A DNA stretch of 64,000 bases from Pirellulales bacterium (GCA_019636345.1 JAHBXQ010000002.1:868001-932000); one strand, 5' to 3'; shown: positions 1 to 13,242, numbered from the stretch's first letter. A program made the numbers and translations. The notes: generated from the letters alone by a model not told the origin.

Positions 1-3596
<3,596 letters not shown>

Positions 3597-4096
3597 GGCG
3601 AGACGCCTCTAGTAAGAAGTACTCGAAAAAATGCCTGTTCCGTAGGTGGGAGCCGAAATTCGCAGTGAGCGTCCCATGACGCGACGCATCCGATCGACGT
3701 TACGGGGCGAGCGATCAGCGGCCAAGCGCCAGGAGAATCGCCGCAAACCCATAATTGCCCATCTGTTGAGAGTAGTCACCCTCGAAAAGACCGTCAAATC
3801 TTTCGTAAACCGGCGATCTGGACTTTTGGACTTGTCTCGGATCGGGAATCTGGCCGTTGGCGCCATTCCTTCCCCTAATCGGGAGGGACAGGCTTCCCGC
3901 GCCTGTCTGGCGCGAGCAGTCGTGACATGGGTCCGGGCCATTCCGCCTTATCACCGGCCGATTTCAACCCCAAAACGCACGCCGCGGGTCTGCGAAACTG
4001 TTCGGATTATTCCGAAAACCCTGATTATCCGGTTGGCGACGGGCCGATACCCAACTCCAAGCGGGCACTAGGTCCGCTTCGCAGGGCTGCATCCAG

Positions 4097-4124
4097 CGCG
4101 ACCCGAGCCAGAAAGCTCGGGTCG
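4097..4124. repeat. 10-bp perfect inverted repeat (hairpin)
   Basis: The arms GCGACCCGAG and CTCGGGTCGC flank an 8-nt loop. The right arm is followed by CTAGCCGCC, which is also part of the inverted-repeat element near 28.6 kb. It may therefore be a relic of the same dispersed family, or a leader hairpin of the downstream barrel gene. Confidence 0.55.
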
Positions 4125-4155
4125 CTAGCCGCCTCGGCGGGGGGCTCGGCGAGAT

Positions 4156-4173
4156 CGCGCGGTGAACCGCGCG
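4156..4173. repeat. 7-bp perfect inverted repeat upstream of BBP7 gene
   Basis: CGCGCGG-TGAA-CCGCGCG, 30 nt upstream of the chosen start codon. It could form a hairpin in the mRNA leader; function unknown. Confidence 0.45.
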
Positions 4174-4203
4174 AGGCACGTCATACCGGGGGGGATTTTA
4201 GGG

Positions 4204-5415
4204 ATGAACCGGCTCATCTTTTCGCTTTCGGCGGCAGTGGTCGCGCAAGCGACACTTGTGGCAACACCCAGCGGTGCGCAATCGACGCGTATCCCTGATC
4301 CCTTCAGTTCGGGGGCGCCCGCGGCGATGCCCGCCTCCCCGCTTGCGGGGGGGATGCCGGCGACCGCCGGGGGATCCTATATGGACGTCTACGGCAACCC
4401 CATTGTGTTGCCCGCCCAATACTGCGCCCCGGATCAGGCTTACGGCGCTTGCCAGCCTGGAGCCGGCGATGGGCTCTACGCCGACTTCGGCGGATACAGT
4501 ATGCCCGATCAGGTCGGGCCTCATTACTTCGACGTCTCCGCCGAGGCCGTCTTCCTGCGGCCCGATGGGTTGCTCGACGGAATTGGACCGCTGTCGACGA
4601 TCGGCCTGGGCAACACGGACGACACGCTCCCCTCTCCAGCTACGGGTTTGAACGACTACGAGGCGGGATGGCGAATCGCCCTGCGGTACGACTTGGGGCC
4701 GCTGTCAGTGCTCGAAGCGACCTACACGGGACTGTACGACATCGGCTTCACTTCCAGCGTGACCGCCGAGAACAATGACTTGTTCTCGGCGTTTTCGAAC
4801 TTCGGCCTCAATAACACGTTTCTCGAACTCGACAACGCTTCGGTTCATCGGTTTTCCTACGATTCCGACCTCCAGAGCACTGAGTTCACCTACCGGCGAT
4901 ACTGGGTCGGGGCCAATCCGCGGATCAGCGGAACCTTGCTCACGGGCTTTCGTTATGTGCGGATGACCGAGCAGATGGCGTTCTTCGGCAGCGGCCTGAA
5001 CGGATCCGGAACAATCGCCCTGAACTCGGAGAACGACCTGCTCGGCGGCCAATTTGGCGGTGACGGTTGGATCGGCCTGCGTCAAGGCTTGCGTTTTGGC
5101 GTCGAAGGAAAAGCGGGGGTTTACAACAATCGCTTCAAGCTGGCCAAGACTGGCGTGTTCTCGGCTGCGACCCCCGACTTCGTCGCCGCGGCCGAGGGCA
5201 ATCAGGTCGCCTTCGTCGGCGAGTCGCGGGCCCTGCTCGTGGCCGATATCCTGCCAAGCTGGTCGCTCCGCGGCGGTTACGAGGTGCTCTACATCAGCAG
5301 CCTCGCCACCGTCGGCTCGAATCTGTCGACGACCGCCCCCAGTTCGATCCTGGTCAACTCGCAGGGAGACGCTCTCTACCACGGCTTCACGGCGGGATTT
5401 GAGTACGTCTGGTAA
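4204..5415 (+). CDS. BBP7 family outer-membrane beta-barrel protein
   Basis: A 403-residue predicted outer-membrane barrel of the planctomycete-specific BBP7 family. The ATG at 4204 gives a clean signal peptide (MNRLIFSLSAAVVAQA, cleavage probably after PSGAQS); an in-frame ATG at 4162 would add 14 residues and spoil it. A purine-rich GGGG..AGGG stretch precedes the start. The mature part alternates aromatic and glycine residues typical of antiparallel strands (YFDVSAEAVFLRP, GWRIALRYDLGPLSVLEATY, FRYVRMTEQMAFFGSG) and ends in the aromatic-terminated strand GFEYVW, as expected for BAM-assembled barrels. The family's role is unknown; it is a structural or porin candidate. It stands alone, divergent from the protease. 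Confidence 0.85.
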   Translation: MNRLIFSLSAAVVAQATLVATPSGAQSTRIPDPFSSGAPAAMPASPLAGGMPATAGGSYMDVYGNPIVLPAQYCAPDQAYGACQPGAGDGLYADFGGYSMPDQVGPHYFDVSAEAVFLRPDGLLDGIGPLSTIGLGNTDDTLPSPATGLNDYEAGWRIALRYDLGPLSVLEATYTGLYDIGFTSSVTAENNDLFSAFSNFGLNNTFLELDNASVHRFSYDSDLQSTEFTYRRYWVGANPRISGTLLTGFRYVRMTEQMAFFGSGLNGSGTIALNSENDLLGGQFGGDGWIGLRQGLRFGVEGKAGVYNNRFKLAKTGVFSAATPDFVAAAEGNQVAFVGESRALLVADILPSWSLRGGYEVLYISSLATVGSNLSTTAPSSILVNSQGDALYHGFTAGFEYVW

Positions 5416-5427
5416 ACAAGGACAAAT

Positions 5428-5447
5428 CGCGGGATTTGGAACCCGCG
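5428..5447 (+). terminator. Possible terminator hairpin after BBP7 gene
   Basis: CGCGGG-8 nt-CCCGCG stem 12 nt after the BBP7 stop. No T-tract follows, so this is weak evidence for termination. Confidence 0.3.
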
Positions 5448-5600
5448 GTATAGCTCCCGGGCGAGGCAGGCTATAATTGGGATAAGCAGTGCGAACCTTG
5501 CGGGGCCGATTCGGCTCCTCGCGAGGACGTACGCGGCTCGGCGCTCTCGCGCCGAACGCTGCTGAACAAAAAGCCTCGTCCTTGGAGCACGCCCCCGGCC

Positions 5601-6956
5601 TTGAGCATTCCCGATCGCAACCACAGCGTCGACAGCGAGTCCGCCGTCTTGGTGGGCGTCAAGCTGTCGGGACAAGACAACTTTGACGAAGAGCTCGACG
5701 AGCTGACCGGCCTAGCCGAAACCGCCGGGGCGGTCGTTGTCGGCAAGGCGACCCAGCGCCGGCAGGCGCCCGATCCGGCGACCTACGTCGGGCACGGCAA
5801 GGTCGACGAGCTCAAGCTGCTGGTCGACGCCACCGAGGCCGACGTCGTCATCTTCGACAACGATCTCGCCCCCGGGCAGGGGCGCAATCTCGAACAGGCC
5901 CTCGGCGTGAAGGTCCTCGACCGCACCGAGGTCATTCTCGACATCTTCTCGACGCGGGCCCAGACCCACGAGTCGCGCTTGGCCGTCGAACTGGCCCAGC
6001 TCGAGTACTCGCTCCCGCGGCTCAAGCGGATGTGGACCCACCTCTCGCGGCTCAAGATGGGGGTCGGCATGCGCGGCCCGGGCGAGAAGCAACTCGAAAC
6101 CGACCGCCGGCTTGTCGAGCGCCGCATCGTCGAACTGCGCCGCGACCTCGACAAGGTGCTCAAGCGCAAAGAGCGCGAGGTCGCCGCCCGGCACGATCGG
6201 ATGACCGTCTCGCTGGTCGGCTACACGAACGCGGGCAAGAGCACGCTGCTCAACAAACTGACCGACTCGGACGTGCTGGCCGAGGACAAGCTGTTCGCCA
6301 CGCTCGACACGCGGACCCGCCGGTGGATGCTTCCCGGCTGGGGGCCGGTGCTGCTGTCCGACACGGTCGGATTCATCCGCGACCTGCCGCATCAACTCAT
6401 TGCCAGCTTCAAGGCGACGCTCGAGGAGGCCCGGCAGGCTGATCTGCTGCTCCATGTGGCCGATGCGGCCAACCCCGCGGCGCTCGAGCAGATCAAGTCG
6501 GTCTACGGCGTGCTCCACGAACTGGGGATCGAGGAGAAGGACACGGTGTTGGTGCTCAACAAGGTTGATCGGGTCGACGACCCGGGCCGGCTCGAGGCGC
6601 TCCGCAACCGGTATCCCAACGCCGTGCCGATCAGCGCTAAGAGCGGCGACGGCCTCCACCGGCTGGCCGCGGCGGTCAGCGACGCCCTCAGCCACGACTT
6701 CCTCGACCTGGAGATAAGCTTCCCCGCGGGCAACGGCAAGCTGCTGGCCGTGCTTGCCCAGTTCGGCGACGTGCTCAGTCGCACGTACGCCGAGGACCGT
6801 GTCGCGGTCCACGTCCGTCTCGCCCGCAAGTACCTGGGGCGAATCCACGAACACCCTGACGCCGAGATCAAACCGCATCGCAACGGGCAGAGCAATTCGT
6901 CGTCGACCGCCCGCCCGGCGAGCGACCGCGCCGCGGACATCGGCGACGTGGCGTAG
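5601..6956 (+). CDS. hflX: GTPase HflX
   Basis: Ribosome-associated GTPase that splits stalled 70S ribosomes under stress. 451 residues, in the usual range for HflX. The N-terminal HflX domain is recognisable (DPATYVGHGKVDEL about 58-71; ATEADVVIFDNDL). The linker helix contains the family signature RMGPGEKQLETDRR-like block (GMRGPGEKQLETDRRL, about 155-170). The G domain shows G1 GYTNAGKST (about 211), G3 DTVGFIRDLP, G4 NKVD and G5-like SAKSG. The start is TTG at 5601 (protein begins MSIPDRNHSVDSESAVLVG); no ATG fits as well. A short Ser/Ala-rich C-terminal tail is not conserved. It converges on the PAS-sensor gene with only 21 nt between stops. Confidence 0.95.
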   Translation: MSIPDRNHSVDSESAVLVGVKLSGQDNFDEELDELTGLAETAGAVVVGKATQRRQAPDPATYVGHGKVDELKLLVDATEADVVIFDNDLAPGQGRNLEQALGVKVLDRTEVILDIFSTRAQTHESRLAVELAQLEYSLPRLKRMWTHLSRLKMGVGMRGPGEKQLETDRRLVERRIVELRRDLDKVLKRKEREVAARHDRMTVSLVGYTNAGKSTLLNKLTDSDVLAEDKLFATLDTRTRRWMLPGWGPVLLSDTVGFIRDLPHQLIASFKATLEEARQADLLLHVADAANPAALEQIKSVYGVLHELGIEEKDTVLVLNKVDRVDDPGRLEALRNRYPNAVPISAKSGDGLHRLAAAVSDALSHDFLDLEISFPAGNGKLLAVLAQFGDVLSRTYAEDRVAVHVRLARKYLGRIHEHPDAEIKPHRNGQSNSSSTARPASDRAADIGDVA

Positions 6957-6977
6957 CGAGGCTTCCGGCCTGTCGCT

Positions 6978-8111
6978 TCACGAACTGGGACCCTCGATTG
7001 CCGAGGCTTTGCCGCCGGCTTCGGATTGCCGATACTGCTGGAGTTGCGATTCGAGCGCTTTGCGATCGCTCACGTCGGTGAACGTGCCGAGAAGCCCCTT
7101 GAGTTCGCCCGTCGGCGCCGAAAGCGTGGTCCGGCTGGCGACCACCGTCCGGGCGCCGGCAGGAAGCCGATGGACCTCTTCGGCGACCAGCGGCTCCGTG
7201 GCGCACAGCACGTGCGCTACGTGGCGCGGATCCCGCCCCGGATAGTCTTCGTCCCACGGCAGATCGCGATCGGTTCGGCCGACGATCTCGCGCGGGTCGT
7301 CGAACCCGACGTGGCGCGCGAACGCCTCGTTGCAGCCTTCGTACACCCCGTCGACGTTCTGCCAGTAGACGGGCGTCGGCAAGGCGGCCAGCACCGAGTC
7401 GAGGTGGGCCTGCTTCTCGCGGGTTTCGGCCGTTCGCTGGGCGACGCGAATTTCGAGCAGGCTGCACTCCCGCTGCAGCGAAACCTGCAGGATCGCAAGC
7501 GACCGCAGATGACGCTGGCTCTGCGCGACCCCCCACAGCAGAAACGCCGTCTCGAACAACACCCACGCGGAGTGTTCCATCGTCCGCCACGGCGCCGCGG
7601 CCAGCACGCCGAAGACCGATTCCGGCCAGAACAGCCCGCGAACCAAATGATCGATCGCCACCAGCGCGACGGCAGGCAGAAAGACCCACCGATCACGATA
7701 GAACGCCAGGATCGCCAGCGAACCGAACACGTGAAAATGGGTCTCGATCCGCCCCCCCGTCAGGTGGATCAGCAGCGCCGAGTACATGACCTGGGCTGAG
7801 CTCACGACGAATCGCGTCAACCAACGGTCGTTGGCGTAACGCACCAGCGCCGCCGGCCAGACGGTCAGCAGACCTCCCAAGGCCACCGCGGCGAAGACAT
7901 GGATGTGGACGCGGTGCTCGACGCCGCTCCACGCCAACGGCGAAATCCAGATCGCCAGCGCGACGGCCAGCGCCCATTCGCAGGCCAATAGCCGGACGAG
8001 GACGACGTTCGTGTGCTGGCGCAGCGTGTCCAGTTCCGAGTGATACACTCGGTCGGCCATCGCCGTCTCGTCCGGCGTCAAGGCGTGTTGCTTCTGGGAG
8101 TCGAGCAGCAT
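6978..8111 (-). CDS. Membrane PAS-domain sensor protein without output domain
   Basis: 377 residues: an N-terminal membrane sensor region with about five or six hydrophobic helices (residues about 35-190), a short coiled coil (QRECSLLEIRVAQRTAETREKQ, about 210-232), then a single PAS domain (about 235-355; PTPVYWQNVDGVYEGCNEAF, GRTDRDLPW) with a PAC-like end (LLGTFTDVSDRKALE). The membrane block contains the GGRIETHFHVFGSL-type motif seen in sensors with kinase, GGDEF or cyclase outputs. Here the protein stops 20 residues after the PAC region, so no kinase or cyclase is present. It starts 4 nt after the stop of the RedB-like gene, so the two form an operon. Either a stand-alone sensor acting through partner proteins or a gene that has lost its output module. 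Confidence 0.75.
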   Translation of the reverse strand: MLLDSQKQHALTPDETAMADRVYHSELDTLRQHTNVVLVRLLACEWALAVALAIWISPLAWSGVEHRVHIHVFAAVALGGLLTVWPAALVRYANDRWLTRFVVSSAQVMYSALLIHLTGGRIETHFHVFGSLAILAFYRDRWVFLPAVALVAIDHLVRGLFWPESVFGVLAAAPWRTMEHSAWVLFETAFLLWGVAQSQRHLRSLAILQVSLQRECSLLEIRVAQRTAETREKQAHLDSVLAALPTPVYWQNVDGVYEGCNEAFARHVGFDDPREIVGRTDRDLPWDEDYPGRDPRHVAHVLCATEPLVAEEVHRLPAGARTVVASRTTLSAPTGELKGLLGTFTDVSDRKALESQLQQYRQSEAGGKASAIEGPSS

Positions 8112-8115
8112 GATG

Positions 8116-8787
8116 TTACAGTTCTGCCGAAGGGTTCATATCAAGGCTGCAGCCATAGACGGGAGCGGTCGAGACGGGGACGCGACGTCCTTGCACTGCC
8201 GCGAGTACGGCGTCGGCCCCGGTGCAGTCCCCTTCATGACCTCGCGACGGCGTGATGCCGCCGCTGAACAGGGGAACTCCGTCGGGGCCGTACAGCACTG
8301 TCGCCCCCGAGGTGCATAACCCCAGTCGTGCCGCGATCTGGCCGTTGTCGTCGACGATCAGTTGAGCGTTTGCGACGCTCTGCGCCCGAGCCGCCAGCGG
8401 CGTGCGTTCCCAGTCTGCGGGCGCCCGACTCGGGCGATACGCCAGCATCGTGACGGACATTTGCGACCCGGTCCGCGCGAGCAGCCGTTCCAGTTGCCGG
8501 ACCGACGCCGTCGAGCAGGGACATTTCGGATGGACCGCCATCACCAAACGATAGGGCGCCAGATCCTCACGGTCAGGGAGCCCGGAGTCCTGTTCGTGAC
8601 ACGCGAATTGCATGGCGCCGGGAGCTTGCTTGTAGATCATCAGCGCGGCGAGCGTGCCCAGGCAGAGCACGGCCCACGCCAGCGTGACGAGCGTCAACGG
8701 CTTCAGCGCCAGGCTGTGGCGCCCGGGTGCAGGCGCAACGGTCCCGACGCCGCCTAGCGATTGATCTGGGGGAGATGCGTCGTTCAT
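8116..8787 (-). CDS. RedB-like membrane-anchored thioredoxin-fold protein
   Basis: 223 residues. One N-terminal transmembrane helix (about 28-47, LTLVTLAWAVLCLGTLAALM) is followed by an extracytoplasmic domain. That domain contains a CPC motif in HPKCPCSTASVRQLERLL (about 90-107), and then a region like the end of a thioredoxin fold (LCTSGATVLYGPDGVPLFSGGIT). It resembles the RedB family that recurs in planctomycetes next to sensor genes. The start is the ATG at 8787; longer upstream extensions are Arg-rich and look non-coding. The 4-nt gap to the PAS sensor gene indicates co-transcription, suggesting a redox or signal-relay role for the pair (inference). Confidence 0.7.
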   Translation of the reverse strand: MNDASPPDQSLGGVGTVAPAPGRHSLALKPLTLVTLAWAVLCLGTLAALMIYKQAPGAMQFACHEQDSGLPDREDLAPYRLVMAVHPKCPCSTASVRQLERLLARTGSQMSVTMLAYRPSRAPADWERTPLAARAQSVANAQLIVDDNGQIAARLGLCTSGATVLYGPDGVPLFSGGITPSRGHEGDCTGADAVLAAVQGRRVPVSTAPVYGCSLDMNPSAEL

Positions 8788-9214
8788 AAGAGTTCGTCCG
8801 CCCGTTCGACCGACCGGATTCGCGAAATGCGCAATTCTCCGGGCAGGTCGTTCAACTCTAGGACCGCCTCGGCGAAACTCGGCACGTTCTGCGGTTGTTC
8901 GCATCACGAGCCTCCGCACGGCAGGGGCGACAGTCCGCACAACCCGACGAATGTGCACGATCGAAACGACCCTGCAGAGGGGGCTGAGGCGCCGGCGAGG
9001 GGAGCGACCCCCGGTCGGGGGACTGCGAGCCCTGTTTCTCGTGCGGCCGCGAGCGCCCGGCGCCGAGTGCCGGAAACGTGGAGGTATGCGGCAGGACGCG
9101 GATCGCCGGATCGTCGGCAACCCCGCAGGACCTTTTGACTCGCAACGCCTGCGGGCGGATACTTTTCCTGGTCCGCCGGGAACTGCCAGCCACCAGTCGC
9201 CAACCGCCCTCCCC

Positions 9215-12200
9215 ATGCTCACCCACACGCTTGCCTTCGACAGCCCGGGCTACTTGCTGCTCCTGGCGTTGATCCCCGCGCTGTGGTGGTGGGGGTATCG
9301 CAGCCTCGCGGGGCTGGGGCGATGGCGGCGATTGACGGCGCTCTCGCTGCGGTCGCTCGTGCTGGCGGCGATCGTGCTTGCCCTGGCCGACGTCCAGTAC
9401 CAGCGGAAGAACGAGCAGCTTTCGGTCGTCTATCTGCTCGACCAGTCCCTGTCGATTCCCGGAGAACTCCGGCAGCAGATGATGGAGTACGTCAAGGACT
9501 CGATCCAGACGAACCGCAAGGCTGAGCGGGGGGATCGATACGCCGTCATCGTGTTCGGTCGCGACGCGGAGATCGAGATCCCGCTGGTCGAGTCGGAACT
9601 GGCCCTCCACTCGCGGGTCGAGAGTCTCCTCGACCCCGAGTACACCGACCTCGGGACGGCCATCCAGCGGGCCAAGGCGATCTTCCCGCACGACGCGGCC
9701 CGGCGGATCGTGCTGGTGACCGACGGCAACCAGAACCTGGGCAACGCGTACCGCGAGGCCCGCGCGGCCGCCGATGCGGGAGTGAGTCTCGACGTCGTGC
9801 CGGTGCATCTCAAGCCGCGGACCGAGGTCTCGGTCGAAAAGGTCGACCTGCCGGCCGGAGTCCGCCGGGGGCAGCCGTTCGAGCTGCGGGTGGTGCTGAA
9901 CAACGAGGCCCCGACGGACTCGAAGGCCTCGGCCCGCGGCACGCTGCGGATCATCCGCAAGACGGGGGACAACCAGCAGACGGTCGCCGAGCAGGAGGTG
10001 ACGCTTCCGCCGGGGAAGCGGGTGTTCACGATCCCCGAGGAGATCGATCAGGCCGACTTCTACACGTACGAGGCCCGCTTCAGCCCGGCGACGCCGGAGG
10101 CGGACGGGACAGCCCAGAACAACACGGCCAGCGCGTTCACGCACATCCGCGGCCGAGGGCAGGTGCTCGTGATTGAGAACTTCGACGCGCCGGGCGAGTT
10201 CGACGAACTGGTCGACCGGCTGCGGACCGAAGGGCTCGAAACGACGGTCCGGACCACCGGCGAGCTGTTCAACTCGCTTGCCGAGCTGCAGCGATACGAC
10301 TGCATCGTGCTGGGGAACGTGCCTCGCTCCAGCGGCGACGATGCGGAGAACGTGGCGAACTTCAGCGACGCCCAGATCGACTTGCTCGTGCGGAATACGA
10401 GCGAACTGGGCTGCGGACTGGTGATGCTCGGCGGGCCCGAAACGTTCGGCGCCGGGGGGTGGGCGAATACGAAGCTCGAGGAAGCGATGCCAGTCGACTT
10501 CCAAATCAAGAGCGCGAAGGTCGCCGCCGTCGGGGCGCTCGCCCTGGTGATCGACCGCTCCGGCTCGATGAGCGGACCCAAGCTCAGCATGAGCCGGGCG
10601 GCCGCGATCGCCGCGGTGAAGTCGCTCGGCTCGCGCGATTACGTCTCGGTCACCGCGTTCGATCAGGCGCCGTACAAGATCGTGCCGTTGCAGCGGGTCG
10701 GCGACTATCGGCGGGTCGCGTCGCGGATCGAGCGGATCACCGAGGGGGGAGGAACCGACCTCTTCCCTGCCATGGAAGAAGCCTTCCGGCAGCTGAAGCG
10801 AGCCGAGGCCTCGGTCAAGCACATGATCGTCCTGACCGACGGCCAAACGCCCGACGCCGAGTTCGCCCGACTGGTGCGGCAGATGAGCGACGCGAAGATC
10901 ACCGTCACGGGGGTCGCCGTGGGGACCGACGCGAACGTCGATCTGCTGCGCAAGATCTCGACCGCCGGGGGCGGGAAGTTCTATTTCGTTCGCGAGCCGC
11001 GCGCCTTGCCGCGGATCTTCATGAGCGAGGTCCGCCGCGTCGCCCGTCCGCTGGTCTACGAACCGGCCGCCCCGGTGACTCCGCACATTCTGCAATCGCA
11101 CGAGATTCTGACGGGCCTCGAGGCCGGCGTCCCGCCGATCCGCGGGTTCGTGCTCACCGACGTCAAGAAAAACCCGCTCGTGCAGGTCCTGCTGCAAAGC
11201 CCCTTGCCGGCGACCCCCGACAACGCGACGGTGCTGGCCGTCTGGAACTACGGCGCCGGCAAGACCGCGGCTCTTACGACCGACGCGGGAGCTCGCTGGG
11301 CCGACGCCTGGAAGGAATGGGACGGGTACGACAAGTTCTTCAGCCAACTGGTCCGCTGGGCCATGCGGCCCGTCGACGGCGCCGAGGGGGATTACACCGT
11401 CGCCACGAACGTCCGCGACGGACGAACCGAGATCGTCGTGACCGCCCTCGACGCCGCGGGCGAGTTCGTCAACGGACTGCCGATCAACGTCGCCGTCGTC
11501 CCCCCGCGGACGCCGGGAGGAGGCGCAAGCGCGGCGACGCTTGCGGTGTCGCTGGAGCAAACCGCCCCGGGGCGCTACGTGGGATCGTTCGCCTCCGAGA
11601 CGCCGGGAGCCTACATGCTGGTGACGAGCCCCGCGCCCGGCGCGGCGCCGATCGTCACCGGGGTCAACGTCGCCTACTCGCCCGAGTACCGCTCGATCGA
11701 GACGAACATCCCATTGTTGCGGTCGCTTGCCGAGTTGCCCGCCGGCGCGGGCCCGGCGGGAGAATTTGCCGAGGCGGGGCTTCAATCGCTGCTGACCGAC
11801 GCCGAGGAGAGCCGCCGATTCAATCCGTTCCGCGACGACTTGCCGTGGGCGGTCTCCGCGCAGTCGATCTGGCCGTGGGTCGTCGTCGTCGGTTCCGTGT
11901 TGTTCTGGAGCGACGTGTTCGTCCGCCGCGTCCAGCTTGACGGGGCGTGGATCGGCGCAAAACTGGCCGCCGCGTGGGGCGCCGTGATCGGCCGGAAAGG
12001 GCAGCCCGCCGTGCCGGAGACGATGGCTCGGCTGCGGCATCGCAAGGAGCAGATTGCCCGCCAATATCGCGGAGGGCGAGACGCGTCCCTGGCGCTGCCG
12101 GACCCGCCCCTTGCCGACGCGGCCCGGGGGCCGTCGCCGGTCGCCGCGGCGACCGCCGCGCGCCCCGAGCCCCCTTCGCCGCCTGCGCCCGACGCCACGG

Positions 12201-12280
12201 CCTCGCCGACCGCGGGGGACGCCGAGGAGGACAGCTACACCCAGCGCTTGCTGCGAGCGAAGAAGAAGGTGTGGGAGTGA
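9215..12280 (+). CDS. Large membrane protein with two VWA domains and a glutamine-amidotransferase-like domain
   Basis: 1021 residues from ATG 9215 (MLTHTLAFDSPGYLLL). It opens with two hydrophobic helices (about 10-25 and 35-60), as in BatA/BatB-type proteins. The first VWA-like domain has VVYLLDQSLSIPGE (DxSxS MIDAS) and VTDGNQNLGN. Next comes a CARDB/Ig-like segment, then a GATase1-like domain (QVLVIENFDAPGEFDEL, VMLGGPETFGAGGW). A second, canonical VWA domain follows (LVIDRSGSMSGPK, LTDGQTPDAEF). The C-terminal part has another beta region, one transmembrane helix (IWPWVVVVGSVLFWSDVF) and a charged cytoplasmic tail. Many planctomycetes carry such proteins near MoxR and DUF58 genes; here those partners are absent and SDR and RluA genes follow. 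Function unknown; probably an envelope assembly or metal-dependent adhesion scaffold. Confidence 0.85.
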   Translation: MLTHTLAFDSPGYLLLLALIPALWWWGYRSLAGLGRWRRLTALSLRSLVLAAIVLALADVQYQRKNEQLSVVYLLDQSLSIPGELRQQMMEYVKDSIQTNRKAERGDRYAVIVFGRDAEIEIPLVESELALHSRVESLLDPEYTDLGTAIQRAKAIFPHDAARRIVLVTDGNQNLGNAYREARAAADAGVSLDVVPVHLKPRTEVSVEKVDLPAGVRRGQPFELRVVLNNEAPTDSKASARGTLRIIRKTGDNQQTVAEQEVTLPPGKRVFTIPEEIDQADFYTYEARFSPATPEADGTAQNNTASAFTHIRGRGQVLVIENFDAPGEFDELVDRLRTEGLETTVRTTGELFNSLAELQRYDCIVLGNVPRSSGDDAENVANFSDAQIDLLVRNTSELGCGLVMLGGPETFGAGGWANTKLEEAMPVDFQIKSAKVAAVGALALVIDRSGSMSGPKLSMSRAAAIAAVKSLGSRDYVSVTAFDQAPYKIVPLQRVGDYRRVASRIERITEGGGTDLFPAMEEAFRQLKRAEASVKHMIVLTDGQTPDAEFARLVRQMSDAKITVTGVAVGTDANVDLLRKISTAGGGKFYFVREPRALPRIFMSEVRRVARPLVYEPAAPVTPHILQSHEILTGLEAGVPPIRGFVLTDVKKNPLVQVLLQSPLPATPDNATVLAVWNYGAGKTAALTTDAGARWADAWKEWDGYDKFFSQLVRWAMRPVDGAEGDYTVATNVRDGRTEIVVTALDAAGEFVNGLPINVAVVPPRTPGGGASAATLAVSLEQTAPGRYVGSFASETPGAYMLVTSPAPGAAPIVTGVNVAYSPEYRSIETNIPLLRSLAELPAGAGPAGEFAEAGLQSLLTDAEESRRFNPFRDDLPWAVSAQSIWPWVVVVGSVLFWSDVFVRRVQLDGAWIGAKLAAAWGAVIGRKGQPAVPETMARLRHRKEQIARQYRGGRDASLALPDPPLADAARGPSPVAAATAARPEPPSPPAPDATASPTAGDAEEDSYTQRLLRAKKKVWE

Positions 12281-12350
12281 CTCAGGGGGGGCGAGCATCC
12301 GGTCGCGGCGGCCCATGGACTCCGACCGCGTCGTCCTTCATAGTGGCGCC

Positions 12351-13145
12351 ATGACGCGCCGGGTGCTCCGAGATCGACGAACCGTGGTGACCGGCGCCTC
12401 GCGCGGGATCGGTCGGGAACTGGCCCTCGCCCTGGCGCGGCGGCACACGCGCATGGTGCTCGTCGCTCGCAGCGCCGAGCCGCTCGAACGGACCGTCGCC
12501 GAGTGCCGCGACCTGGGGGCCGCCGTCGAGTCGGTCGTCGGCGACGTGACTGATCCCTGGACGCGCGACGCGATCCGATTTGCGGTCCAGGAGCGGTGGG
12601 GGGGGCTCGATCTGCTGGTGAATAACGCCGGGGTGAGCGCCCACGGGGCCTTCGCCGGCGGCGACGAGGCGACTTTTCGCCGCGTCATGGACGTGAACCT
12701 GTTCGCACCCGCCGAGCTGACCCGGCTGCTGCTGCCGCTCATGGGCCCGGGAGGGGCGATCGTGAACGTCAGCTCGATCTTGGGACATCGGGCGGCGCCG
12801 TTCAACAGCGAGTACTCGGCCAGCAAGTTCGCCCTGCGCGGCTGGAGCGAGGCGTTGCGAGCCGAGTTGTCCGGCCGGCAGATTGACGTGCTGCTGGCCA
12901 GCCCTGGCACGACCGACACCGAGTTTTTCAACCACTTGGTGGCCAAGCGGGCCGAAATGCCGTGGAAGCAATCCAAAGGGCTCCCCCCCGCGGTCGTCGC
13001 CGAGCAAATCATCCGCGGCGTCGAACGGGGCCGCCGCGAAGTCTTCCCCAACTGGCGCGGCGGTGCGCTGGTCTTCGCCAATCGCCTGTTTCCTGGCGCA
13101 GTCGACCGCTGGATGCGGCGGTATGGGGGCGGAGCAGGGGGCTGA
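12351..13145 (+). CDS. Short-chain dehydrogenase/reductase
   Basis: NAD(P)-dependent oxidoreductase of the classical SDR family, 264 residues from ATG 12351. An in-frame ATG at 12315 would add 12 residues. Visible motifs: TGASRGIG (cofactor binding, about 14-21), NNAG (about 90), catalytic Ser in NVSSILGH, and YSASK (Tyr/Lys pair). An arginine just after strand 2 (VARSAEP) hints at NADP preference. The tail (RANRLFP-like segment) resembles SDRs annotated as acyl or ketone reductases, but the substrate cannot be told. It lies 70 nt after the VWA gene and 97 nt before the RluA gene on the same strand. Confidence 0.88.
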   Translation: MTRRVLRDRRTVVTGASRGIGRELALALARRHTRMVLVARSAEPLERTVAECRDLGAAVESVVGDVTDPWTRDAIRFAVQERWGGLDLLVNNAGVSAHGAFAGGDEATFRRVMDVNLFAPAELTRLLLPLMGPGGAIVNVSSILGHRAAPFNSEYSASKFALRGWSEALRAELSGRQIDVLLASPGTTDTEFFNHLVAKRAEMPWKQSKGLPPAVVAEQIIRGVERGRREVFPNWRGGALVFANRLFPGAVDRWMRRYGGGAGG

Positions 13146-13242
13146 CGCTGGCGGGAGAATTCGGATTCCGGATTTCTGATTTCCGACGGGCAATGCGGAC
13201 GCTTGTCTCTAGCGACGATTCACCAAACGCCATTCACTCCCC

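Larger units (their letters stand above)
3597..4203. other. Intergenic region between divergent protease and barrel genes
   Basis: No convincing gene. Open frames here lack family resemblance and have poor starts. The right half holds two perfect inverted repeats, listed separately, in what would be the 5' leader of the BBP7 gene. Promoters for both divergent genes must lie here, but no consensus -35/-10 pair stands out. Confidence 0.5.

Noticed and set aside
5472-5477. TATAAT hexamer before hflX
   Set aside because: No matching -35 element; a single hexamer is not enough to call a promoter.
8858-12316. 1152-codon minus-strand open frame
   Set aside because: Antisense to the VWA protein. 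Composition is Arg/His/Gly-rich without any domain, while the plus frame has two MIDAS motifs and transmembrane helices.
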